This document shows positions 23,065 through 29,916 of a stretch of DNA of 64,000 nucleotides, in pieces. The stretch is from Taklimakanibacter sp050251035 (GTDB taxonomy: Bacteria > Pseudomonadota > Alphaproteobacteria > Rhizobiales > Aestuariivirgaceae): NCBI GenBank assembly GCA_050251035.1, contig JBFWNN010000002.1, positions 62,001 to 126,000 on the forward strand, in the 5' to 3' direction. The notes under the pieces are model-generated. The model was not told the origin of the DNA and ran no database searches. It worked only from the letters and a program-made list of their open reading frames with translations. Every line of letters begins with the position of its first letter. The first letter of the stretch is position 1. The position numbers and the translations under genes were made by a program.

Positions 23065-24613
23065 CGGCGGCCATCCCGAGAATCCTCTCTTCGGTCAATT
23101 CACTTCGGCCGATTTCGCCGGCGACCGTTCCGGCCCTGAGCACGATCACCCGGTCGCAGATGTCGACCAGTTCCTCGGCGTCGGTCGAGGCAATGATGAT
23201 GGCGCGACCCGCGGCGGCGAGCTCGGCCCAGACCCGCTTGATCTCGCCGCGGGCGCCGATATCGACACCCCGGGTCGGGTCGACCAGGATGAGAATCCGC
23301 GAATCGGCGGCAAGCCAGCGCGCCACCTGCACTTTCTGCTGATTGCCGCCGGACAGGGTCCGCACCTCGGTCGCGATCGATCTGGTCTTGATATCGAGCT
23401 CGGCGACCAGGCCTGCGGTCCGTTGCCGGGCCCATCCGTCGTCGATGACGCCATGAGGCGAGATCCGGGCAAGACTGGCCAGCACCATATTGTCATGGAC
23501 CGAATGGTCCGGCATCAGGCAATCACGGCGGTCCTGGGCCATGAAGCCGAAGCCAAGGCCGACCGCCACCGTGGGATCGGCAATGGCCGCCTGAACGCCG
23601 TCCACGACAACCGTTCCCCCGCGCTTGCCGGGCCAGGCGCCGTAAAGCGCTAGCGCTGCCTCGACGCAACCCGATCCCACCAGGCCGAACAATCCCAGGA
23701 TCTCACCGCGCAGAAGCGTGAAGGACATGCCGGCGACGCGTTCACGGCCGCTCCTGTCGGCATCGTAGACGCGCAGATCATCGACGCTGAGGGCGACATG
23801 GCGCTCGGCGATTCCGGTGCGCTCGACCTGGGTCACGCTATGGCCGACCATGTCGGCGATCACTTTGGCGCGCGTGGCGTCACGCGTCGCATAGCTGGCG
23901 CTGATGCGGCCGTCGCGCATGACGACGATGCGATCCGCGACGGCGAAGACTTCGGCAAGCCGGTGGCTGACGAAAATGATGGCGACACCGCGTTCCGCCA
24001 GAAGCCGCATGTGGTCGAACAATCTTTGCGCTTCGCCTTCCGTCAGGGCGGCGGTCGGCTCATCGAGAATGAGCAGATCGACCTGCTTCGACAGAGCGCG
24101 CGCGATCAAGGCCAGTTGCTGGGTGGCGAGATCCAGCATCTTCATCGGCCGGCCCGGATCGATAGCGAGGCCGAAGTCCGCCAAGGCCTTGGCCGCCTTC
24201 GCCAGGCGCAAGGGATGATCGAGCAGTCCCCATCTGACCGGCTCGGCATTCAGAAAGAGATTTTCGGCCACCGAGAGGTCCGGCGCGACGTTGATTTCCT
24301 GGGCGACGAGGGCAACGCCCGCGGCCTCGGCTTCGGCGACGCTGGCGGGAGAATAGGGTCTTCCGGCCAGCGTGATGCGTCCGGCATAGCTGCCGGCCGG
24401 ATGCAGGCCGGCAACGACCTGGATGAGCGTGGACTTGCCGGCGCCGTTCTGCCCGAGAAGGGCGACGATCTCGCCCCGTTCGATGACGAGACTGACGTCA
24501 TCGACCGCGACGACGCCGGGAAATGTCTTCGTCACATGTTCGGCGGTCAGCGCGGCGCCGCGGGACGCATCACGTGGGGCGTGATGCTCTTCCCGCTGCG
24601 GCTGCGCGCCCAT
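23057..24613 (-). CDS. Sugar ABC transporter ATP-binding protein, two ABC domains (XylG/RbsA-like)
   Basis: A 518-residue tandem ATPase. The first domain has Walker A 'GQNGAGKST', a degenerate signature 'LATQQLALIARAL', and Walker B 'LLILDEPTAALT'. The second has degenerate Walker A 'GLVGSGCVE', signature 'LSGGNQQKVQVARWL' and 'ILILVDPTRGVDIGA', in which Asp replaces the usual catalytic Glu. That asymmetry is typical of CUT2 sugar transporters. It starts 18 bp after the binding-protein stop codon and overlaps the permease gene. Confidence 0.9.
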   Translation of the reverse strand: MGAQPQREEHHAPRDASRGAALTAEHVTKTFPGVVAVDDVSLVIERGEIVALLGQNGAGKSTLIQVVAGLHPAGSYAGRITLAGRPYSPASVAEAEAAGVALVAQEINVAPDLSVAENLFLNAEPVRWGLLDHPLRLAKAAKALADFGLAIDPGRPMKMLDLATQQLALIARALSKQVDLLILDEPTAALTEGEAQRLFDHMRLLAERGVAIIFVSHRLAEVFAVADRIVVMRDGRISASYATRDATRAKVIADMVGHSVTQVERTGIAERHVALSVDDLRVYDADRSGRERVAGMSFTLLRGEILGLFGLVGSGCVEAALALYGAWPGKRGGTVVVDGVQAAIADPTVAVGLGFGFMAQDRRDCLMPDHSVHDNMVLASLARISPHGVIDDGWARQRTAGLVAELDIKTRSIATEVRTLSGGNQQKVQVARWLAADSRILILVDPTRGVDIGARGEIKRVWAELAAAGRAIIIASTDAEELVDICDRVIVLRAGTVAGEIGRSELTEERILGMAAGV

Positions 24614-24631
24614 TGCCGAACGCCCCGGCCA

Positions 24632-25699
24632 TCAATTGCATTTCGGCATCTTGTCGGGAACGTTCTTGTAGACTTCCTTGATGTCCAGCCAATGCTGATG
24701 CGCGCAGACGAAATCCGGCATCTCCTTCTGGCTGACGAGATAGATGGGCGTCTTCACCCAGGGGATGTCCGCCGCCTTGTTGTTGATCTTGTCGGTGGCG
24801 CCGATGTCCTCGCATTTCGCCATGGCGATGGCCGCCTTGGCGCCGGCCACGGCCATCTCGTCGGGCGCCGGCCACACGCTGCCGAACATCCGCCCCTCGA
24901 CGATCGCCTGCGCCGCGGCGAGCTCCATGTCCTGCCCGGTGACGGGGATGGATCCCGCCGCAAGGCCCGCGCCGTCGATGGCCTGAAGCACGCCGACCGA
25001 CATGCCGTCATAGGACACGAGGAACGCGTTGATCGAATTGTCGTTCTGGGTCAGCGCATTCTCGGCATGGGCCTGAGCGGCTTCCGTCTTCCAGCCGGAG
25101 GAGAACTGATCGAGCACGATCTTGATATCGCCCTTGGCGACAAGCGGATCGACCACCATGTGGTAGCCTTCCTGCATCTGGGTCGAGCCGGTCTGGCCGG
25201 GATCACCGCCGATCAAGGCATAATTGCCCTTGGGCACGGCGCCGATCACGGCACGCGCCGCGGATGCGCCGCCTTCGCGCGGATCACGCCCGATGAAGGC
25301 GGTCTGATTGGCGCCGAGGATCAGATCATCATAAGAGGCCAGCGGGATTCCGGCCTCGGTGGCTTTTTCGGCAATCGCGGCCGCGACATTGAAGTCCACC
25401 GGCTGGATGACGATCGCGTCGACCCCTTGCGTGATGACATTCTCAGCCTGCGCGACCTGCTTGGCCGCATCGTGATCGGCCGACTGGACGAGAACCTGAT
25501 AGCCGCCGGCCTCGGCGGTCTTCACGAAGAACGGCACGTCGGCATTGAGATAGCGGAACGCCTTCTGATGCTTGAGCATGAACGCGATCTTGCCGGTCTT
25601 TCCGGGCTTGCAGTCTCCGGCGGCGGAAGCCGGAGCCGTGACGGTGAGCGTCGCGGTCAAGGCCATAGGCACGAGCCACGCCAGTCGCAGAGTCACCAT
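24632..25699 (-). CDS. Sugar ABC transporter substrate-binding protein (Peripla_BP_4)
   Basis: A 355-residue exported binding protein. The ATG at 25699 follows GGGAGGATGTC, an excellent ribosome site, and gives a signal peptide ending 'ATLTVTAPASAA'. Family features: 'KIAFMLKHQKAFRYLNADVPFF', 'QVLVQSADHDAAKQVAQAENVI', 'DAIVIQPVD', 'YALIGGDPGQTGSTQMQEG', 'IPVTGQDMELAAAQAI'. It resembles the xylose/ribose binding proteins, but 'FMLKHQKAFRY' at the sugar site is not the XylF consensus, so the sugar is left open. It is the first gene of the operon, under LacI-type operators at 25749-25850. Confidence 0.88.
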   Translation of the reverse strand: MVTLRLAWLVPMALTATLTVTAPASAAGDCKPGKTGKIAFMLKHQKAFRYLNADVPFFVKTAEAGGYQVLVQSADHDAAKQVAQAENVITQGVDAIVIQPVDFNVAAAIAEKATEAGIPLASYDDLILGANQTAFIGRDPREGGASAARAVIGAVPKGNYALIGGDPGQTGSTQMQEGYHMVVDPLVAKGDIKIVLDQFSSGWKTEAAQAHAENALTQNDNSINAFLVSYDGMSVGVLQAIDGAGLAAGSIPVTGQDMELAAAQAIVEGRMFGSVWPAPDEMAVAGAKAAIAMAKCEDIGATDKINNKAADIPWVKTPIYLVSQKEMPDFVCAHQHWLDIKEVYKNVPDKMPKCN

Positions 25700-25748
25700 G
25701 ACATCCTCCCATGATTTTGAGTGGCCGATCAGATCTCGGCACACTTTA

Positions 25749-25779
25749 TGGTAACGCTAACTATCAATAACATGATAGT
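25749..25779. promoter_or_regulatory. LacI-type operator and adjacent inverted repeat before the sugar operon
   Basis: TGGTAACGCTAACT (25749-25762) resembles the LacI/GalR consensus TGTTAGCGCTAACA at 11 of 14 positions. Overlapping it, ACTATCA (25760-25766) and TGATAGT (25773-25779) form a perfect inverted repeat with 6-bp spacing. Both lie upstream of the binding-protein gene, where a repressor would block transcription. Confidence 0.6.
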
Positions 25780-25831
25780 CAATGAGATAAGATGTTGATT
25801 CTTGGTACTTTCTGTTTTCACTTGATGGTTT

Positions 25832-25850
25832 AGATGTTAGAGTAACATCT
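25832..25850. promoter_or_regulatory. Second LacI-type operator before the regulator gene
   Basis: AGATGTTA (25832-25839) and TAACATCT (25843-25850) are exact inverted arms around GAG. They share the TGTTA/TAACA half-site with the operator at 25749. Position 31 bp upstream of the lacI-type start suggests autoregulation, and the two sites could be looped together. Confidence 0.6.
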
Positions 25851-25880
25851 GTCTTTGTTACATAACACCAGGAGAGGCGT

Positions 25881-26906
25881 GTGCCCGTAACCCTTCGCGA
25901 CGTCGCCCAGAGAGCCGGCGTATCGGCCATGACGGTGTCGCGCGTGGTCAATGGCAGCGACGGGGTGGACGCCGAAACCCAGCGCCGCGTCGAGGAAGCC
26001 ATCCTCGCCCTCGACTACATACCGAACCGCCTGGCCCGCAGCCTGGTCTCGCAGCAGACGCGAACCATCGGCCTCATCGTGCCCGATGTCGTGAACCCGT
26101 TCTTCGCGCCGGTCGTGCGCGGCGCCGAGACGACAGCGCGCAAGGCCGGCTATCGCGTGCTCCTGTGCAACAGCGAGGGCGACCTCAGGCTGGAACGGGA
26201 ATATATCGAAGACCTGGTGGCCCATCGCGTGGAGGGCCTGCTGCTGGCACCCGCAAGCGATCGCTCGCGCGTCGCCCTACTCCCCTTGCTCAAGGGCCGC
26301 TTCCCTCTGGTTCTGCTCGACCGCTCGCTGCCCGACACGGACTGCGATCATGTCATCAGCGACAGCGTCGCCGGAGCCCGGCGTCTCGTCGAGCATCTCA
26401 TCGCCGTCGGCCACCGCCGCATCGCGCATTTCACCGAATCGGACGATGTGTCCACCGGCCGCGACCGGCTCGATGGCTACCGCCAGGCCCTCGCGGCCGC
26501 GCATATTCCCGTCTCCGAGGATCTGATCTTCCGCACAACGACCGATCGCATCGGCGGCTATCGCGCCGCGCAGCTGATGCTGCACCTCGATCCCTTGCCG
26601 ACGGCGATCTTCACCGTGAACAACATGACGGCCCTCGGCGCCATGCAGGCGTTGCGCGAGCGCGGCCTGAAGGTGCCCGAGGATATCGGACTCGTCTGTT
26701 TCGACGACGTCGAGCACCTCGCCATTCTCTCGCCGTTCCTCACCGTCGTGGACCAGCCCGGCGAGACCTTCGGCAGCCTGGGCGCCCAGCTCCTGTTCGA
26801 GCGCATCTCGGGCAAAGCCGGCAACCGGAGCCGCCGCATCGTCCTGCAGGCCGACCTGATCGTCCGGCAATCCTGCTGCGCCAATAGCGGCGTTCCGGCG
26901 CGCTGA
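25881..26906 (+). CDS. LacI-family transcriptional regulator of the sugar operon
   Basis: A 341-residue regulator starting at GTG 25881 with AGGAGAGG upstream. The LacI helix-turn-helix and hinge are intact: 'TLRDVAQRAGVSAMTVSRVVNG' and 'ALDYIPNRLARSL'. The ligand domain follows from about residue 60 ('IGLIVPDVVNPFFAPVVRGAE') with 'FTVNNMTALGAMQALRERGLKVPEDIGLVCFDDVE'. It is divergent from the sugar ABC operon across operators sharing TGTTA half-sites. The cognate sugar is unknown. Confidence 0.9.
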   Translation: MPVTLRDVAQRAGVSAMTVSRVVNGSDGVDAETQRRVEEAILALDYIPNRLARSLVSQQTRTIGLIVPDVVNPFFAPVVRGAETTARKAGYRVLLCNSEGDLRLEREYIEDLVAHRVEGLLLAPASDRSRVALLPLLKGRFPLVLLDRSLPDTDCDHVISDSVAGARRLVEHLIAVGHRRIAHFTESDDVSTGRDRLDGYRQALAAAHIPVSEDLIFRTTTDRIGGYRAAQLMLHLDPLPTAIFTVNNMTALGAMQALRERGLKVPEDIGLVCFDDVEHLAILSPFLTVVDQPGETFGSLGAQLLFERISGKAGNRSRRIVLQADLIVRQSCCANSGVPAR

Positions 26907-26919
26907 GCCGAAGCGACAG

Positions 26920-26953
26920 CTTCACCCGATCAGCTTGAACTGGCGGATCGGCC
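26920..26953. repeat. 34-bp direct repeat copy 2 (3' end of the dehydrogenase gene)
   Basis: Same-orientation partner of 21827-21860, identical at 32 of 34 positions. The two copies bracket the sugar ABC operon and its LacI regulator. Confidence 0.75.
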
Positions 26954-29318
26954 GCCCCGGCGACACCGCCTGCGCCGCGGCGACGATGCCGTTGGCGTCG
27001 ATGCCATAATGCCGGTAGAGATCGGCGATGGTGCCGGTCTGGCCGAAATGCTCGACGCCCAGCGAACGCGTGCGGTGGCCCGAGACGGCGCCGAGCCAGG
27101 CCAGCGTCGCCGGATGGCCGTCGATCACCGTCACCAGCGCGCACTGCGGCGGCACATCCGCCAAGAGGCGCTCGACATGGCTCCGGGCATGGACGAGCCC
27201 GTGCTCGCGCGCCTTCTGCGCCGCGGTCCAGCCGGCATTGAGCCTATCGGCCGAGGTCACGGCGAGAAGCCCGACGTCGCGCCGGTCCTCCGCCATGAGC
27301 CCAATGGCCTCGATCGCCTCCGGCGCCAGGCAGCCGGTATAGGCGACGATGACCTGCGCGTTGGGCCCGGGCTTCCGCATCCAATAGCCGCCATTGACGA
27401 TGCCGTCGCGCAGCTCCGGCGTCATCTGCCGTGCCGGCTGCTCGATGGGCCGCGTCGACAGCCGGAGATAGACCGAGCCGCCGCGCGCATCGCGCAGCCA
27501 CGTCGTCTCGTCGACCTTGGCCGCGTCCGAGCGCTGGATGTAGTCGAAGGCGAAGCGCAGGATGACGGCGAGCTCGTCGACGAAAGCCGGCTCGAAGCTC
27601 GCGAGGCCATCCTGCGCCATGCCGATGAGCGGTGTCGCGATCGACTGATGCGCGCCGCCTTCCGGCGCCAAGGTCACGCCCGACGGCGTCGCCACCAGGA
27701 TGAAGCGCGCATCCTGATAGCAGGCATAGTTCAAGGCATCGAGGCCGCGCTCGATGAAGGGATCATAGAGCGTGCCGATGGGGATCAGCCGCTCGCCGAA
27801 CAAAGAATGCGACAGACCGAGGCCCGACAGCAGGATGAAGAGATTCATCTCGGCGATGCCGAGCTCGACATGCTGGCCTTGGGGCGAGAAGTCCCAGGTG
27901 AAGGTCGAGGCGATGCGCTCCTTCTTGAAGATGTCCGCCATCTCGGTGCGCGCGAACAGCCCGCGCCGGTTGACCCAGGCGCCGAGATTGGTCGACACCG
28001 TGACGTCGGGCGAGGTGGTGACGATGCGGCGCGCCAGTTCGCCCTCGCTCTTGCCGATCTCGTTCATCAAAAGGCCGAAGCCCGCTTGCGTCGAGGTGAC
28101 TTGCGGCTGGGCGGCCGTGATCTCGTCGGGCACGTCGATCCGCGCCGCGGCGAAGCGGCGGCGGCCCTCCTGGTTGAAGGGCGCCGCCGCGATGAATTCC
28201 CTGAGCCGCGCCGCCGGCATGCCCAAGCCCTCGAAAGGCTCCCATTCATGGCCGGGCCTGATCGCAAGCGCGTCCCGCAAGGCTTCGGTCTGCGCCGCCG
28301 TCATCAGCCCGGCATGATTGTCCTTGTGGCCGGCGAGCGGCAGGCCGAAGCCCTTGATCGTATAGGCAATGAAACAGACCGGGCGGTCATGCGTTTGCGC
28401 CGCCTCGAAGGCCCTGAGCAAAGACGGCAGATCGTGACCGCCGAGATTGGTCATGAGGCGCTGGAGCTCGACATCGGAGCGCCGCTCGATGAGCCCCGAG
28501 ACGTCGCCCTGATCGCCGATATCGTCGAGAAGCCGCTTGCGCCAGGCGGCACCGCCCTGGAAGGTCAAAGCCGAATAGAGCTGGTTCGGGCAGTTGTCGA
28601 TCCAATCGCGCAGGCGCGCGCCGCCCTCCTCGGCGAAGGCCGCTTCGAGCAGCGCGCCATATTTGAGAATGACGACATCCCAGCCGAAATTGCGGAAAAT
28701 CGACTCGAAGCGCTGCCACAAGCCTTCACGCACCACCGCATCGAGGCTCTGGCGGTTGTAGTCGACGATCCACCAGCAGTTGCGCAAGCCATGTTTCCAG
28801 CCTTCGAGCAGGGCTTCGAAGATGTTGCCCTCGTCCATCTCGGCATCGCCGATGAGCGCCACCATGCGGCCCTCGGCGCGTTCCTTGCCCCAGCCCTTGG
28901 CGCGCACATAGTCCTGCACCAGCGAGGCGAACAGCGTCTGCGCGACGCCCAGGCCCACCGAGCCCGTGGAGAAATCGACATCGTCCACGTCCTTGGTGCG
29001 CGACGGGTAGGACTGGGCGCCGCCCAGCCCGCGAAAGGCTTCGAGCTTGTCGCGCGTCTGGTTGCCGAAGAGATATTGGATGGCATGGAAGATCGGGCTC
29101 GCATGCGGCTTGACCGCCACACGATCCTCAGGGCGCAGCACGGCGAAATAGAGCGCCGTCATGATGGTCGCGAGCGAGGCCGATGACGCCTGATGGCCGC
29201 CGACCTTCAGCCCGTCGCTCTTATCGCGCAGATGATTGGCATTGTGGATCGTCCAGGTGGCGAGCCACAGGATCTTGCGTTCGAGATCGGCGAGAATGGG
29301 CAAGCGCGGGTCGGTCAT
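26922..29318 (-). CDS. Homodimeric 2-oxoacid dehydrogenase E1/transketolase-like enzyme (MdeB/AceE type)
   Basis: A thiamine-diphosphate enzyme of about 798 residues in the AceE class. 'MVALIGDAEMDEGNIFEALLEGWKHGL' is the ThDP motif (GD-E...N). 'GGHQASSASLATIMTALYF' and 'KPHASPIFHAIQYLFG' are the N-terminal active-site parts, and 'FSPQGQHVELGIAEMNLF' the second-domain Glu region. Pseudomonas MdeB, an oxobutyrate-type E1 regulated by the Lrp homologue MdeR, has this form. The divergent Lrp gene here supports that comparison, but no methionine gamma-lyase is present. The in-frame TTG at 29342 is less likely than the ATG at about 29318. Its 3' end is duplicated as a fragment at 21827. Confidence 0.8.
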   Translation of the reverse strand: MTDPRLPILADLERKILWLATWTIHNANHLRDKSDGLKVGGHQASSASLATIMTALYFAVLRPEDRVAVKPHASPIFHAIQYLFGNQTRDKLEAFRGLGGAQSYPSRTKDVDDVDFSTGSVGLGVAQTLFASLVQDYVRAKGWGKERAEGRMVALIGDAEMDEGNIFEALLEGWKHGLRNCWWIVDYNRQSLDAVVREGLWQRFESIFRNFGWDVVILKYGALLEAAFAEEGGARLRDWIDNCPNQLYSALTFQGGAAWRKRLLDDIGDQGDVSGLIERRSDVELQRLMTNLGGHDLPSLLRAFEAAQTHDRPVCFIAYTIKGFGLPLAGHKDNHAGLMTAAQTEALRDALAIRPGHEWEPFEGLGMPAARLREFIAAAPFNQEGRRRFAAARIDVPDEITAAQPQVTSTQAGFGLLMNEIGKSEGELARRIVTTSPDVTVSTNLGAWVNRRGLFARTEMADIFKKERIASTFTWDFSPQGQHVELGIAEMNLFILLSGLGLSHSLFGERLIPIGTLYDPFIERGLDALNYACYQDARFILVATPSGVTLAPEGGAHQSIATPLIGMAQDGLASFEPAFVDELAVILRFAFDYIQRSDAAKVDETTWLRDARGGSVYLRLSTRPIEQPARQMTPELRDGIVNGGYWMRKPGPNAQVIVAYTGCLAPEAIEAIGLMAEDRRDVGLLAVTSADRLNAGWTAAQKAREHGLVHARSHVERLLADVPPQCALVTVIDGHPATLAWLGAVSGHRTRSLGVEHFGQTGTIADLYRHYGIDANGIVAAAQAVSPGRPIRQFKLIG

Positions 29319-29369
29319 CGTCAGCTCCTGAAGGACCCTCAAGCTAACAAACCCGGCCCGCTCATTCTT

Positions 29370-29403
29370 GCCAATTTCAGCTTGCTGGACAAGCCAGATT
29401 GGC
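29370..29403. promoter_or_regulatory. Candidate Lrp-type operator
   Basis: GCCAAT (29370-29375) and ATTGGC (29398-29403) are inverted around a 22-bp AT-richer centre that itself contains CTTG...CAAG. It lies between the divergent dehydrogenase and Lrp genes. A pair of half-sites two helical turns apart suits an Lrp-family dimer or octamer. Confidence 0.45.
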
Positions 29404-29445
29404 GATAATCACCAACTTGATCGGAAAAATCAGCAGAATCAATCA

Positions 29446-29910
29446 ATGCCAAAACTGGACGATATCGATCTCAAGATCGTGCGGGCGCTGCAGATGGACG
29501 GGCGCATGCCGGTGCAGGAACTGGCCGAGAAAGTGGGCCTCTCGGCCTCGCCTTGCGCCAGGCGGGTGCGCAACCTGGAGAAAGCGCGCGTCATCAAGGG
29601 CTATGCCGCCGTCATCGATCCCGCCAAGGTCGGCCTGCCGATCAGCGTCTTCGCCTCGATCAAGCTCGAGCGCCAGCGCGAGGAAGAGCTCGACCGCTTC
29701 GCCCAGGCCATCGCGCGCTGGCCCGAGGTCGTCGACTGCTTCCTGATGACCGGGCAGCGCGATTATCTCATGCGCATCGTGGTGAGCGACCTCGAGGCCT
29801 ATGAGCGCTTCCTGAAGGAGAAGCTCACGCGCCTCGACGGCGTCGCCTCGATCGAATCGAGCTTCGCGCTCGGCGAGGTCAAGCGCTCGCATGCGCTGCC
29901 GGTCAAATGA
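29446..29910 (+). CDS. Lrp/AsnC-family transcriptional regulator
   Basis: A 154-residue Lrp-type regulator. The helix-turn-helix is 'DLKIVRALQMDGRMPVQELAEKVGLSASPCARRV', and the RAM ligand domain follows ('GYAAVIDPAKVGLPISVFASIKLERQ', 'VDCFLMTGQRDYLMRIVVSDLEAYERF', 'VASIESSFALGEVK'). The ATG at 29446 begins 'MPKLDDIDLKI', the usual Lrp start; an upstream in-frame codon at 29368 is rejected. It is divergent from the MdeB/AceE-like gene, as mdeR is from mdeB, and probably activates it in response to an amino acid. It is convergent with the dimethylformamidase gene, 6 bp away. Confidence 0.9.
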   Translation: MPKLDDIDLKIVRALQMDGRMPVQELAEKVGLSASPCARRVRNLEKARVIKGYAAVIDPAKVGLPISVFASIKLERQREEELDRFAQAIARWPEVVDCFLMTGQRDYLMRIVVSDLEAYERFLKEKLTRLDGVASIESSFALGEVKRSHALPVK

Positions 29911-29916
29911 CGGCGC

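Noticed and set aside
21742..23139. A 465-codon plus-strand frame over the sugar permease gene
   Set aside because: Composition is Asp/Arg/Gln-rich with no fold, as expected opposite a hydrophobic membrane protein.
27009..29186. A 725-codon open frame on the plus strand across the dehydrogenase gene
   Set aside because: It is the antisense shadow of a well-conserved enzyme in high-GC DNA; the translation shows only Arg/Ala/Gly/Asp-rich sequence without any domain.
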